A stretch of DNA of 64,000 nt from Strigamia acuminata (Eukaryota > Arthropoda > Chilopoda > Geophilomorpha > Linotaeniidae), in the NCBI GenBank assembly GCA_949358305.1, contig OX442314.1:60707369-60771368 (forward strand). Reading direction: 5' to 3'. Position numbers and translations under genes: made by a program. The notes beneath the pieces were generated by a model that was given only the letters and a program-made list of their open reading frames with translations, ran no database searches and had not been told where the DNA came from. Shown here in pieces: positions 11,067-22,998 of this stretch. Within the stretch, counting starts at the first letter, position 1. Each line of letters begins with the position of its first letter.

Positions 11067-12389
11067 GACTAAAGTCCTACGAATCGGTCGATCCAGGCAC
11101 CCGATTAACTCCGGTAATAGACATGTTAAATACATGAAATGGCCCCGTAGCTTTAGCTTGCTGTTCTAAGAAGCAGCGAGATTCTGTACGGTGGCTTAGT
11201 ATATCGTCCATGCACGGGATGATTAACTTGTTAAACAAATACCCATCTTATGATCGGTGATAGTCGCATCTATCTGCGCTAATATTTGAACATAGGTCAG
11301 ATGCTCTGCCAGAGCATGTGCGTGGGAGGTCCCACCCGAGGACGAAACAAACATGGACAACTGTCTTCTCAGGGCGAACAAACAAATAATCGGCGCCTGA
11401 TCACGAGATCCTGTCGTCGTAAGGCATGCTGGCGGATGGAGCCTCAACAACTCCCGCCACAATTCTCTCAACTGTCGTGACTGTCCCCGCCCAAACAATA
11501 ATTACATAACAATTTTAATTACATAACAATAAATTGTTATGTTACACTAATGATTTTATATTCACTTGAACCTGGAATATTCTAAAGAATATTCTTACCA
11601 ATGCGAAGGACTCTTTGCATTATTAGATATCCGTGCTGCGGGACCAGATACACTTCTGTAGCGTTATTTGTGACGATGCCACAAGTCAGCCGTATCCCTC
11701 TGGCTTCGCCCGGATCCTCAACCAGTTGATGCCGCCCGTTTACACGCGCTCAGAACCCCATCGAATTATTATGAATAATAAATATGTTATGTCACAAAAA
11801 ATCGTAAGTTATTTGTATTTGTTCACATATTCACGTTGTATAGACTTCCGTAGCTTATCTCGGTAAGGTTGTTGCTAGATGTAGCAACGTCTTGTAAAAA
11901 CCGATTTAACTCTCTTTAAATGGCTAATAAATCAGCCAAAAGTAGAATCGTCACAAATAGTCGGTACAGCTCTTAAAAAGTCTTTTATATTGGTGATTCA
12001 AATCGCCGCCAGAGTGTGCTACTACCACTGGTTGTTTCTTGATTGCCGTGACCCGTGACCATTCCAAAAAACGTTTTAAAAAAGAACTTTTTCTTTACAA
12101 TATTAAACAACAAAATACATGAATAGATTGAAATTTTTATTTTAGCCAGGATTAGCCTGGTTTCAGAATTTACAAAGCAGATTTTAGAGTTGACCCTGAC
12201 AATCTGGCCTCCATTATAGTTTCAGTCACGTGCATGTGGCGCTAGCAATTCCGGAAGTTGAAACAAACAAACAAATACACACAAACATTCATGTCAAGTT
12301 AATTAAGAGCTTTTAAAAAGAAAATTTTTCAGAAAATTTCATTTTTTTTATCAGAAAATAAAAAATATCAACCAGTTTGCTAGCTCAGT
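11067..12389. other. no gene recognised
   Basis: Contains a moderately GC-rich island (about 11080-11480 and 11630-11780) with short open frames on both strands but no motif or homology that I recognise, then AT-rich sequence. Confidence 0.35.
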
Positions 12390-12790
12390 GCATGGATTCA
12401 GTTTAATCCCAAAAATCGTTCTCACTCAGAAGTCAACACACTAAAAATTAAAATGAAAAAAAAATCAATATTTCCTTTTTTTTCAGTATAATTACTACCA
12501 CCTCTTCATTAGTTTGTCATTTAATTTGCAAATAATTTTCACAAAACATGATTGAACCGACAAATTGCTAGACTGGCCATGTCAACGTCTGCAGTATATA
12601 ATTTCCTCATTACTTATTCCATTAACGCATCTTATATCCAAACACTTTTACAACTTCTATACAAAAGAAAAAAAAATGCTATACCATGCAAACCTCCAAT
12701 AAACTAGAATATACAGGAGATTTGTAGCGTTTTTAAAATAAGTTTCTTGTATTTGCACAATGAGGATTACTGCAGCTGCAGTAAAGTCTT
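12390..12790 (+). pseudogene. duplicated DEG/ENaC promoter and start codon (truncated copy)
   Basis: This stretch is a diverged copy of 14290-14665, the sequence upstream of and across the start of the channel gene at 14633. Shared landmarks are TCAATATTTCCTTTTTT, ACAAATTGCTA, TTATTCCATTAACG and TTGCACAATGAGGATT at the start. The ATG at 12760 opens MRITAAAVKS, matching MRIAMNRKAAAVKY of the intact copy with a three-residue deletion. After that, the resemblance stops and no further channel exon follows, so only the 5' end of this tandem copy is visible. Confidence 0.65.
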
Positions 12791-13360
12791 TTTTTTTACC
12801 AAAACCTCCCAAATATAGTTTTTATTTAAAATTTGAATGATACAAAGTGGAAAATGTACTGAAGATTTATCAGGTCAAACACGTGGAACATAAGTATTGA
12901 TATAAATTCTTTTGTTCGTTTGAGAATGAATATTTTATGTCTTCTTTTTGTTCACTTTGAAAACGGAGTTGACAATTATGGCCATGTCGTGATGAATTTA
13001 AAACACTCATTAATGTGTTAGTAGTTCATTTTGCTCAGGTATTGACGCTTGTGCATAATGGCGGTAGATTTGACTAAAACCATAGAAAAATGGACTAAAT
13101 TCATAAAATGAATGTTTTATTTTATTTCATCAGCAGAAATATTGTTTATATGTGATATTAAAACATCGTGGCTAAAAATACTAAATCCTTTTAAATTTAG
13201 TACAACTTGTCCTGTGTATCCACCTTGATTCATTTCCTCAAAAACTTTCAATAAAGGAAGTGACACAAAAATTTCAAACTTATTCTGTGTAAGTTTCCTT
13301 GACTTCATTACCAACAAATCGGTAGATTGATACATTTTTCTTAACTTGTAGTTTTTGCAG

Positions 13361-13492
13361 TTTCGATTCGTGTGGATAAAGAAAGTAAGAGTATGACCCA
13401 TGCCAAGCCCCTGTGTGGAAGTGATGGCAATACCTATGCCAATCATGATTTATTAAATTGTGAAAATGCTAAAAGAATTGAAAAGGAATGAC
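13361..13492 (+). pseudogene. Kazal-type serine protease inhibitor exon, degenerate
   Basis: An acceptor (GTTTTTGCAG) ends at 13360 and the reading frame then gives HAKPLCGSDGNTYANHD and LLNCENAKR before a TGA at 13490-13492. C-G-S-D-G-N-T-Y followed by L-L-N-C is the hallmark of Kazal domains, which are secreted protease inhibitors with six cysteines. Here the cysteine that normally follows the asparagine after the Tyr is Asp, the first two cysteines are not encoded in this exon, and the last cysteine is lost to the stop. With only two visible cysteines, this exon cannot make a normal Kazal fold alone. No second exon was found nearby. Confidence 0.7.
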
Positions 13493-13652
13493 CTGGTGAG
13501 TTGATTATCTATCGCTAATCTTCATTTATCTAAACCAAATTTAACATTCAGTAATTAAAATTTAGTTTAATGATTAAGGCGATCATGAGTAACCCTGAAA
13601 CATCAAACTGTAAAAGAAAGAAAAAAGAAAAATTAATAATTGAGGGATTTCA

Positions 13653-13737
13653 ACAACGGAATGTTGGCATGAAGCGGAGGGCATGTAACCGGGAATTTAA
13701 TCCAATCTCGGTTCTACAACGGAATGTTGGCATGAAG
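13653..13737. repeat. 22-bp direct repeat
   Basis: ACAACGGAATGTTGGCATGA followed by AG occurs at 13653-13674 and 13716-13737, in a stretch without coding potential. Confidence 0.7.
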
Positions 13738-14224
13738 TGAAGCAAAGTATATGTGAGTGCTCAAGTAAGTATGATAAAACAGAAAACAAGACAAGAGCGA
13801 ACCATTTTCGGTTTCCTCGGACCTATATACTCGATGGGAAGAATGGGTTGACTATTGCTCCAATGGGAACACTGGTCACCTAAATCCCACCAATCCTAGG
13901 AAATAGGAAGTGGATACCTAGGACACAGTCTTCTACTAGGTCCATACAGGAACTGGATAAACAGGACATATTTCGGATTAAGTCTTTGACTCTAATCCGA
14001 AATAAGTCCAACTCTCTGCAGGTGGTGAGGGGTGGCTCAATCCAGATGTGTAGTCTACACTATAATTCAATTGAATTATGTTGTCAACTGCTAAAATGAT
14101 CTTAAAACATATTTATAAAGCATATAAGATGTTTGGTAGAGGCACTTTAATGTAAAACCTTTATGTTTTTATATTAAAGCAACTGAAACTGAGTAATGTT
14201 CGAATTTGCCGCTAAAAGCGTAAT

Positions 14225-14238
14225 AGCGCCATCTATTG
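14225..14238 (-). promoter_or_regulatory. CTCF-type motif candidate
   Basis: CAATAGATGGCGCT on the minus strand, about 400 bp upstream of the start codon of the DEG/ENaC gene at 14633. It shares the AGATGGCGCT core with the sites at 10632, 10743 and 30056. Confidence 0.4.
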
Positions 14239-14632
14239 ACAGAATTATCGTCTTTTAAATGTGAAAAGGGGCGTGATCGTCACACAGTTTTGCTATTAAA
14301 AATCGTTATCTCTAAAACGACAACAAATTAAAAATTAATTTGAAAGAAAACCAATATTTCCTTTTTTGACAACATAATTACCATCGTCTATTCATTATTT
14401 TGAAAATAATTAGCCCAAAACTTAATTGAACTAACAAATTGCTACACTACCCATGCCAACACATTTACTTGATTATTTATTCCATTAACGTGTCTCATGT
14501 CCATGCATTTCTCAAACTTCTACATAGAAGGAATAAAATCACTATCACACGCAAACTGTAAAGTAAATTAGAACAAACAGGACGTTTTCACCGTTTACAA
14601 ACAAGAAACATCAAGTTTCTTAATTTTGCACA

Positions 14633-15534
14633 ATGAGGATTGCAATGAATAGGAAAGCGGCTGCGGTAAAGTATAAAATCCGTAAAATTGTACAACAACA
14701 AATTCCACGGCGTTGGATGTTTGAGAAATCATTTCCCGAATTACAGACGTTAATTGATCCCACGAAAAGCTTGAAAATCAAATTTGTTTGGAGTTTACTT
14801 TTAACGAGTTGCCTCGCTCTCTGTTGCTATCAAACTGGGCAGAAAATCAAATATTTCTTTTCGAACCCCATCGCTACTGACGCTTACATGAGAGATGAAA
14901 CGGAGACGTCATTTCCAGCTTTCAAATTATGCACGACTGAAAACGAATACGTACGACATGCATGGAAAAATATTTTAAACTCTACACCAATGAATTGTTT
15001 GAACATTCTATTTGAGTTAATTGTTAATGAAAATGTTAACTTGGCTGCATTATGGGATATTGATCAACCTATCCTTAACAAAACTAAATTTATTTCGGTA
15101 AGGAAAACCCAATTTTTTTTGGTAACCAAGATACTTGTATAAAATAGTAGACTTCTTACAGAAATCAATGGACAAACCAAACATCAAAATAAGGAATGAA
15201 TTGTCCATTCATGGTACCTGCGCTGTGATAACGGTTGGTAAGTTATGATCGACCATTAACTGCAATAAACTCCTACTACAGAGTTATTTGGTGTTTTCTA
15301 GAAAATATTACGGGTCGAAATTTATACGGCAAATTGAAAATGTGGTTCAATCGACCACAATTCTGTCCCCCAGGCATCCTTCGCGTAAATATATTGACTA
15401 CAATGACAAAAGCAAATTTCAAATATTTAAATTCATTAAAATTATAGATGTCAAGCCCTATTCCAGGTCGATCTGAATTAGCAATCACTGTGAGTTCAAA
15501 TGAAGTAATAAGAAAGAAATTTAGTTTACAAGAG
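14633..15534 (+). CDS. DEG/ENaC (pickpocket-type) sodium channel, first four exons
   Basis: Epithelial/degenerin channels are trimeric cation channels with two membrane passes and a large extracellular domain. Exon 1 (14633-15097) encodes the cytoplasmic N-terminus, TM1 (IKFVWSLLLTSCLALCCY) and the diagnostic FPAFKLC motif just after it, and ends at a GTAAGG donor in phase 0. Exon 2 (15162-15237) starts in phase 0, carries a degenerate HGTC version of the family G-x-C-Y-T box, and ends in phase 1 at GTAAGT. Exon 3 (15302-15384) and exon 4 (15448-15534) continue with consistent phases through introns of 63-64 bp, giving PGRSELAITVSSNE in exon 4. The downstream middle exon was not found. The last two exons lie beyond about 9.9 kb of transposons, at 25426. 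Exons 3 and 4 are supported mainly by phase agreement. Confidence 0.75.
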
Positions 15535-15835
15535 GTATTTACCATCACCATTTGATTAATTCCCCTACTGTCTTCCCCAAGGTGTTACATTACATACATT
15601 TTATGAGTACAGTATGATATTTGTTAAAAGAAACAACCAAAAAAGTACAAATTTAGGAAAAATAGTCAAAATGTTGAAAAAAACAGATTTACGGTTTTGA
15701 CAAGCAATGTTATATCCCGTCTCCCATTCAGACAACTTTCTGGGACCCGTCCTATGTCTGGGCTACAGAGTAAAGTCATGAACTAGGGATAACATGTTCA
15801 GAGTGTTTTGCCACCAATAGCACGACATAATATAC
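15535..15835. other. intronic sequence, nothing recognised
   Basis: AT-rich sequence between exon 4 of the DEG/ENaC gene and the first transposon. The exon that should follow (the one equivalent to 27353-27457 in the next copy) was looked for here and not found. Confidence 0.4.
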
Positions 15836-16667
15836 AGTACGCGCCAAAAAGATAGGTGCATCCTTTTTTTTCAAAGTTTTTTCGCACTGGGCACATGCAG
15901 AAAGCTGAAATTTTAATCAAAAGTGTAAAATTGTGATACAAACAAATACTGGGCCAATTGAAAAACAAACACAAAATTTATTACATAAAAATGAAAATGG
16001 AGGTGCGACAAAATGATAAGTGCACTACAATCAAACTTCAACAATAAGCAATGAATTTGCGTTTATACTCGTACATGGTGATAAATAGGTGATGTTGGAT
16101 GAAAACTGTCAAAGCAGATTTTTAAATTGTCCATTTTTAAAGCCTCCACATCACTCTGAACTCGCCGACCCTTAAATTCAGGAAATATGGAATTTTATTG
16201 TAATAATGAATTTCTGAAAACACTTTCCAAAGAAATTGGGGGTTCCTAATGCATAATTTCATATTATTTTTTAGGTTGGGACTCAATTTCTGTACCAAAA
16301 CACAACTTGTCATTTTGGCTCTAGTCAATGTGCAATCTTTCCATTCAAGTTGTGTTTTAGTACAGAAATTGAGTCCCAACCTAAAAAATATTATGAAATT
16401 ATGCATTAGGAACCCCCACTTAGTCTAGAAAGTGTTTCCACAAATTCATTATTACAATAAAATTTCATATTTCCTGAATCTAAAGGTCGGCAAGTTCAGA
16501 GTGATGTGGAGGCTTTAAAAATGGACAATTTCAAAATTTGCTTTGACAGTTTTCATCCAACATCACCTATTTATCACCATGTACGAGTATACGCGCAAAT
16601 TGATTGTCTTAAGTATTTTGCTTATTGTTGAAGTTTGATTGTAGTGCACTTATCATTTTGTCGCACC
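15836..16667. mobile_element. palindromic DNA element, left arm, centre and most of right arm
   Basis: The sequence reads inward from CAGTACGCGCCAAAAAGATA to about 16312, and then back out in reverse complement from about 16346 (TCAAGTTGTGTTTTAGTACA). Arms are about 480 bp around a ~35 bp centre. The outermost part of the right arm is displaced to 23462-23627 because a copia element inserted at 16667. The TA before the CAGT end is compatible with a Tc1/mariner-like target duplication. No transposase is encoded. Confidence 0.75.
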
Positions 16668-17125
16668 TGAAGAGCTGCAATGGCCTGTGCGCTGTCAAAA
16701 TAACTGGAAACATCATTTTTGGCTGGGCGGATAAATCGGACACGCGTCCGCCATCTTTTATTACAAAAGGTAAAGTAAAACAACTCGGTTCGAGGCTAAT
16801 TGCCCTCGATCGCAAACACAATGAAATGATAGAACGAATCATTGTTTCAACACATTGATTCGTTCTTTACAGAATGACAAAATCAATAGATAAATCAAAC
16901 AGAACAATGTAAACAATAACTGCTCCTTTGAGCAGACGGCAGATTGTGTGTCGTCACGTAAGAAGAGTCGATTGCGGTACAAAACCAGCATTGGATTAAA
17001 ATTCAGAATCAATCGACTGCGATACAGGACATCAACATGACAACACACTGATTGCATCTATCCACAACATGCAATCTGATAATACATGCGTACAAGGGGA
17101 CAAACAGCAAAACGCCAACCCAACA
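16668..17125 (-). repeat. copia 3' LTR
   Basis: 458 bp, TG...CA on the minus strand. Nearly identical to 22999-23456; visible differences are in the A/G of CTGTC(A/G)AAAT, the G/T of CGAT(C)(G/T)CAAA and the A/G of GTAC(A/G)AGGGG. Confidence 0.9.
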
Positions 17126-17137
17126 AATTCCCCTTCG
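17126..17137 (-). promoter_or_regulatory. copia polypurine tract
   Basis: CGAAGGGGAATT on the minus strand directly abuts the 3' LTR, the expected position of the primer for plus-strand DNA synthesis. Confidence 0.7.
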
Positions 17138-17142
17138 TTTGG

Positions 17143-18525
17143 CTATTTGTCGACTACAAAGATATATTCGCATAGCGCGTTTAACCTGGATTTTGCTAAC
17201 CATTTCGTTAGGATATCGGCGACATTTAATTCGCCGGAAAAGTGTTCGATCAAGAATGTTCCTTTTTCGTACCAATCTCTAACGAAATGAAGCTTTACGT
17301 CTATATGTTTATTTGCCCTATTTTCAATCCTATTCTTACAGTATTGGATAGCTGGCTGGCTATCTGCAAAAACACAGGGCGTATTTCGCTCGGGACAAAA
17401 CATTATCTTCGTGTCATAAAGGCGCTCGAGCCAAATAACTTCTTTCACCCCATCGACCACGGCGAGAAATTCGCTCTCCATGATCGACAAGGAGGTCATC
17501 GATTGTTTGTGGCAATTCCACGAAATGGGAATGCCACCCATATAAACAATATGTCCCCCAAAGCTTCGTCTTTTGTCTTGATCTAGGGCAAACGACGCGT
17601 CGGTATAAACTGTCAAATTCTTGTTTTTACAGTTCGACAAGTTAATCGAATAATTCGACGTGGTGGCCAAATATCGCAGGACCTGCAGTAACATATTGAC
17701 ATGGCGCGTCGAATGCGTCTCGTTATACTGAGAAAGCACTATTACTGAAAACAGTATGTCGGGTCTGGTTCGGCTGGCGATGAACAATAGACTTCCGACC
17801 AAAGACCTGTACGGGAATGTGGTATCGATTTTCTCCCCCGTTCTCACACTTTGAATCATGGTACCCGGGGTCACTGGAACTTTTACTCGATGGCACGAGT
17901 CGATCCCGTACGCCTTACAAAGCTTTTCAATATATTTCCGTTGGTGGATTTTAATCATGCCCCCGGACCTATCGAATTCGATCCCCAAAAGTAACGTTAC
18001 GGGTCCCAGACTCACGACTTCAAACGATTCCCGTAACCACTTTAAAACGCATTGTTCCACATAGTCGTCTTTGGAGAACAACACGATATCGTTCACGTAG
18101 AAGATGATTATCGCATCATTGTCTAGGGCATAGACACAATTTAAACCCAACAATGGTTGGAAGCCCAATTCAAGTAGTCGTATGTGGAGAACCTGGTACC
18201 ACATACGACCGGACTGGTGTAATCCATAAAGTGCTTTTAAAAGCATCCAGCATTTGTGCTGATTATGGGCGGTACGATATCCCTTGGGGATCTCCATGTA
18301 CTGCACTGTATCTAGGTCCCCGTAAAGGTACGCGGCCTTGATATCCAGGTGTAAGTCCCGCCATCCCTTGAGTATTACCAAAGTGCAAAAGAACACCATT
18401 ACTAGCACGAAGTTGACAACGGGGGAGAACACCTCCGTAAAGTCAACCCCGGGCTTTTGCTTAAAGCCCTGCGCGACAAGTCGGGCTCGATAGCGTTGGA
18501 TAACACCTGTGTGGTCGCGCTTCAT
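17143..18525 (-). pseudogene. copia reverse transcriptase and RNase H
   Basis: 460 codons. It begins in the conserved RARLVAQGF region of copia RT, with FTEVFSPVV and LDIKAAYLYGDL (palm). The active-site box reads FYVNDIVLFS, where the first aspartate of the usual Y-x-D-D is asparagine. The RNase H part keeps its acidic residues (YTDASF, MESEFLA, FADSQPAI) and a typical RANKHIDVKLHFVRD tail. The frame is separated from the upstream part by a single TAA between GSKWIY and MKRDH, so it would be read only by readthrough. The altered active site should abolish polymerase activity of this copy. Confidence 0.9.
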
Positions 18526-19617
18526 TTAATATATCCATTTTGATCCCAAGAGAGCCGTGCCCTCATCCAAAGTTGTTTTGTCAACTTCCTTGTAAACTGT
18601 TCTTTCATCGAACACATCAATTTCCTCTCTCATGGCTTTTATCCAGTCAGGACGCTTGATGTGATACATGGCTTCTTCGTAGGTTTCTGGCTCGACGGCA
18701 CAGAAACCTGCAAACCCTAACGGTTCACCGTCCCCCTCTAATGTCTTAAAGTCAAATAAGGTCGCATCATATGCGTACCCTTCTTCATCGCACCACCGTG
18801 CGATATCAACTCGACTTCTTATCTTGTCCTTTAAGGGCGTGATGTAAACAACATCTATTTGTCCCGCCGTCGCTTTGTCTTTACGGACGGATGCGCGTCG
18901 TTCCCATTCCGCCATATCTAACGGCAGTAGTTCCGGGTGTAACATCACGTCCCCTTTTTTCTTCTTTGATCGTGATCCACGTCGTGTTTGAATCCCAGGA
19001 GGAATTTCAGGTTCCCCATCATTGTCAGGATAGACGTTGGAGTAATTCCCATCATCCCCCTTCGCCCCACCAATTTCTTCAACAGGCTCATCCCCTGTAT
19101 TTCCAATCCCATGAATGGGGTCCCCCTCAACGGGTACAAGTGGGGGTCGTTGAGCTGCTTGTTTAACGGCTGGCCTCAATTCAGGCCGAAAAGCAGGTTT
19201 TGGGGTCGTGGGCAATGCGGGTTTCACTTTCTGCTGCGGAACAGGTTGTGGGACTTCCTGTATCGCAGGAGGGGGTTCCGGGATCTCCGGAACTTCTAGG
19301 ACTTTCGGGATCTCCGGGGCTTTCTGAATTATTGGGTCGCCAGCCACACTGTCGTCGTCAGAGAATGACGCATTACATGAGTCAGAACCTGAAGTGTTAG
19401 CATCTTCCTCGAGCTCAGGTGATGTGCTCGCCCCCAATTCGTACCAGAAATTGTTTTCAAAAATTTTCACGTGTTTAGACAAAAACACCTGATTTTTATT
19501 CGGATCCCAAATTCTATAGCCGCGTGTAGAAGCGGCGTACCCAATTAATGCCCCAGCCCATGCCCTCTCTTGCAGCTTCCCAACCCGTGTTTGGGAAGGA
19601 ATGTGGACATAAGTTAG
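18526..19617 (-). pseudogene. copia integrase C-terminus to start of RT
   Basis: The open part (18526-19488) covers a proline-rich linker (EVPEIPEPPPAIQEV) and the start of the RT region (RPDWIKAMREEIDVFDE, then GSKWIY at the stop). The bases 19489-19617 continue upstream in frame with the copia integrase tail (GYAASTRGYRIWDPNK), separated by a stop at about 19619 from the integrase catalytic part. Confidence 0.85.
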
Positions 19618-19887
19618 TTAGCCAATGCACTTAACATGGCGAAGGGACAATTTCTTGTTATAAAACACAGTATAAGGTGTTCTCCCACCAATTCCCATGT
19701 GTGGAAAACGATTCTTCAGATATACGACAGAAACTGCAAGTTCTGCCCATAAAGTAGGAGGAAATTTGTTCTCTATAAGGAGTGCCCGGATTCCACCAAT
19801 AATGGTCCTGTTCGCCCTCTCTGCGACTGAATTCATTTCAGGGCTGTATGCATTGGTCCTCATGCACTTAAGCCCAATCGTCGCCAC
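19618..19887 (-). pseudogene. copia integrase, middle segment
   Basis: Encodes TNAYSPEMNSVAERANRTII, which carries the catalytic glutamate of the D,D,E triad. It is cut off on both sides by stops: a TAG after GGEFVSRQ upstream and a TAA downstream. Confidence 0.9.
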
Positions 19888-19896
19888 GTAATTGTC

Positions 19897-21402
19897 CTAT
19901 TGTCTAGACACAAACTCCCCTCCGTTGTCCGTTTTGATGGCCTTAACCTTCTTGGAGGTTGTTCTCTCGATTTCAAGCAGCCATTGTTTGAAATGCCCCA
20001 AAACGTCACTTTTCCGTTTCATGATAATTATCCACATAAAGCGGGAAAAATCATCAATGAAAATGAGATAATAGTATGCCCCACCCAATGTTTGAACTGG
20101 CGCGGGGCCCCACACGTCTAAGTGCACTATTTCCAAAATGCCTTTCGTCGTAATTCCTATTATTGGGGGAAAACTAGCACGTGTGCTCTTCGCCCTGGCG
20201 CAAGAGTCACACGTCGACAACTCCTTGTTCGAGAGTTTCAGCCCAAAAACATCAGTTGACTTTTCCAAACCCGCAATGCCCTTCGCATTTAAATGTCCTA
20301 AACGGGAATGCCAAATGTCCATCGTCTGAGCCTTATCTTTCTTGTCAAAAGTTTTAACCCCATTGGTAGAAATGTTCCCATCCTCTGCTTTGTTCTGCAC
20401 ATTAGCATTTGCCGTCTTGGAGGTATTGGAAACCTTCGGTTTAACGTTAGTCGTAACATTCGCTTGCGCATTAGGCGTAACACTCGCAGGCGCGTTATTC
20501 GCAACACTCGCTTGCCCCTTAACTGCTGGTGCAGGTTTCCCTGACTCACTTGAGTTTTGGGTTAATGCATCCTTAAAACTAGGATATGTTAGTATCGAAT
20601 TTACAACTTCATCACCTTTTATAGGTGGACTAGATGACACTGTCGCAGCCTGTTGCGCAGGTAATGCGGCAGTGTTCACAGGAGAAATACGACAATTGAC
20701 CTTATACATCCGATCATTCGTACGTTCCGCAGTGATGGAGGGGTCATCAATTTTGTCGTTAAATATAAACATTTTGCCACCTTTAACAATGGTTGTCGCC
20801 CCAGCTTCATCCGTGCGACCTAATGAAATTAGGTTTTTCCTAAAATTCGGTGCATAAAATACATTTTTCAATGTAAGTGCACGGGTGCGAGTTCCATGAA
20901 TCGATGTCAGTGTCACATTTCCTATCCCTTCGATTCTCGACTTTCCTTCTCCCTGTTGGACGTGGCCAGTTAATGGCTTGAAGTCGGAGAACCAGTCTAA
21001 GGAAAAATGGTCCGTTGCCCCTGTGTCAACGTACCATTGCGAATCATAATTCGCGTGAGACACGAGGGAAGCCGGCACAGGGGGTTGCTGTTGAAGCCAA
21101 ACTGCTGCCGAGTAATAAGAAACTGGAGAGTCACTAAATATGTCCGCTTGAGTCACGGCGACCTTCTGCTGGCCTTTTCCACGTCCTCTCCCACGTGGGT
21201 TGCCTCTAAATTGGCCAGTTGTATTTCCTTTCGCAGGAAATTGCTGTTTCGGCGGAGTAGGGCATTCGCGGGCGAAGTGGCCTGTTCCGCCGCAAGTGAA
21301 ACAGATGCGTGGGCCACTGGGTGCATTTCCACCACGTCCGCGTTGTCTTCCGCCTTGGTTAAAGAACGCACCAGTGCTCTCCAATGGCGTCTTGGCAGGC
21401 AC
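19897..21402 (-). pseudogene. copia Gag C-terminus, protease and integrase N-terminus
   Basis: 501 codons. A CCHC zinc knuckle (CFTCGGTGHFAREC) near residue 33 is the Gag nucleocapsid, followed by the protease box WYVDTGATDHFS, a low-complexity linker rich in Ala, Asn and Pro, the integrase zinc-binding HSRLGHLNAKG...CDSCARAK, and the first two catalytic aspartates (HLDVWGP and KTDNGGEF). It overlaps the Gag N-terminal frame, so a frameshift near 21400 separates the two. Confidence 0.9.
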
Positions 21403-21905
21403 GCCAAATTTGTCGGTCGTGACGTGTAAGCGGTTGTATTCGCCAACGCTAGTTGCACGACCTTTCGGTCAACTCGTGCGGTGAAAACGAACATTTCTTC
21501 GTTTTCATTCAACCGCATGTCCAAAAATTCCCTCCGAAGACGGGCTTTGCGTGCCCGGGTGGTGGGCTGGTAGGCAGCTTTCAGAGCGTCCCACACCTCT
21601 TTTGCAGTGGCGTGGGCGACAGCCACAACCTGCTGGGCTTCGCCGCAAGCCAGACAAATGGTGGAGCGAGCCCTTTCCTCGCCTTTCTCGAAATCTCGAG
21701 TCTCTCGAAACGGTGATCCGGCCGGCGGCTCTTTAGTCTTGCCGGTCACGTGGCCCCAAACACCGTACGATTGGAGAAGGAGCTGCACCTGCACTCTCCA
21801 GGTGGGATAGTTGGTGCCGTCCAACTTTTTCACATCCTTATAATCATCGTGGCGGTCGTATGACGCAATTTTGATAAATTCCGGTGAAATTTGCAGCACA
21901 AACAC
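21153..21905 (-). pseudogene. copia Gag N-terminus
   Basis: Contains the copia Gag signature KKLDGTNYPTWRVQVQLLL with AKEVWDALKAAYQP further on. It keeps the correct reading to about residue 150 and then runs out of frame over the basic nucleocapsid region, which is encoded in another frame at 19897-21402. Confidence 0.85.
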
Positions 21906-22980
21906 TATACACTACACAATTTTCGATGAGAGTTTGACAAAACTCGCCGCACGGATGCAACAATAGCCCCCAAAAGTGAAGGCGAATATGCAGTACAACC
22001 CGGGGAATCTCAATAAGTGAGATTGGATAACCTTTGCTGGCAATTCCCCAACTCTTCCGTTTGTAGCGCCTAGGCTCGCGGGATGGTTGGGTGGCCGTGA
22101 ATAAGCCCAGCAAAGAATACAGTGCTACGTGCCCGAATGGACGTAGGGTAGCACCGATGCTAACAGGGGACCACAACAAAACCTTAAAACTATACAGAGT
22201 TTCACGAGATAATAAATAATTATACACTTTATGGTGTGAAGACGGCCAATTACGGCATCCTTGCGCCGTAACTGGTTCCCACAATGCGTTGAACGTCGGT
22301 CTAACGTCGTCGGTGCACGGAAATGGGCTGACGTGCTTCCACCCGCACACTTCCGTGCCAAAGTGGGAAAAAATCGATTCAAATCGACGTTGCTTGCGTC
22401 GCGCCTTCGTGAAACAAACTCCGGGGTTTGAAACACGGAAATCAGTGCCTGCACACACACTTAACGTGTGCAGGTCTTCTCGTTGGTCGCCGGATTTGAT
22501 CCGCGGGTTGAATCTCGTCGTCTGTGACGAAGAAATCCAAAAGAAAATGGCCGCCGTCGCGAAAATCTTCGGTGACGATGCCCAAACGTGCTTATTTCGC
22601 ACGAAAATCGACAAATAAATGTCCTACCGTCCAAAATGATCCAGTTGTGTGCTTGTTTATTCACACAACACTGATGAATTCTCCCACGAAGCGTCGGAAT
22701 CCGCAGACGTTCGTAGAAAACACAAAACACAAAATTTCGATCGTCGTTTATTTCCACGACGTCGAGACGACGAAAAATACCGATTTTCGTACCGAAAACG
22801 TGTCCAAATGTTCCGCTGATGCCGAGGAATCCTTCGCACACGTTGTCACGACGATTCCACGTTGAAATCCGCACCGAAAACTCGTTTTTACGACGAGCTG
22901 GGCGGGCGCACACACGGCGACTTCTCGTAGTCGCAAAATGGCCGTTTCTTCTCCAAAAAACGTCGTTGCCAGATCGTTTT
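21906..22980 (-). other. copia untranslated leader
   Basis: About 1.07 kb between the primer-binding site and Gag. Short open frames on both strands carry no known motif. Confidence 0.6.
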
Positions 22981-22995
22981 TACCCTCTGCTACCA
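22981..22995 (-). promoter_or_regulatory. copia primer-binding site
   Basis: TGGTAGCAGAGGGTA on the minus strand, three bases after the 5' LTR. It resembles the initiator-Met tRNA 3' end complement used by many copia elements; the second copia at 34266 has the same TGGTAGCAGAGG. Confidence 0.75.
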
Positions 22996-22998
22996 CTT

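Noticed and set aside
12390-12790. Transposon LTR pair formed by 12390-12790 and 14290-14665
   Set aside because: The second copy runs into a real channel start codon and exon; no TG...CA ends or target duplications were seen, so a tandem gene duplication fits better.
22125-22913. Basic minus- and plus-strand frames in the copia leader
   Set aside because: They lie in the untranslated leader between the primer-binding site and Gag, with no known motif.
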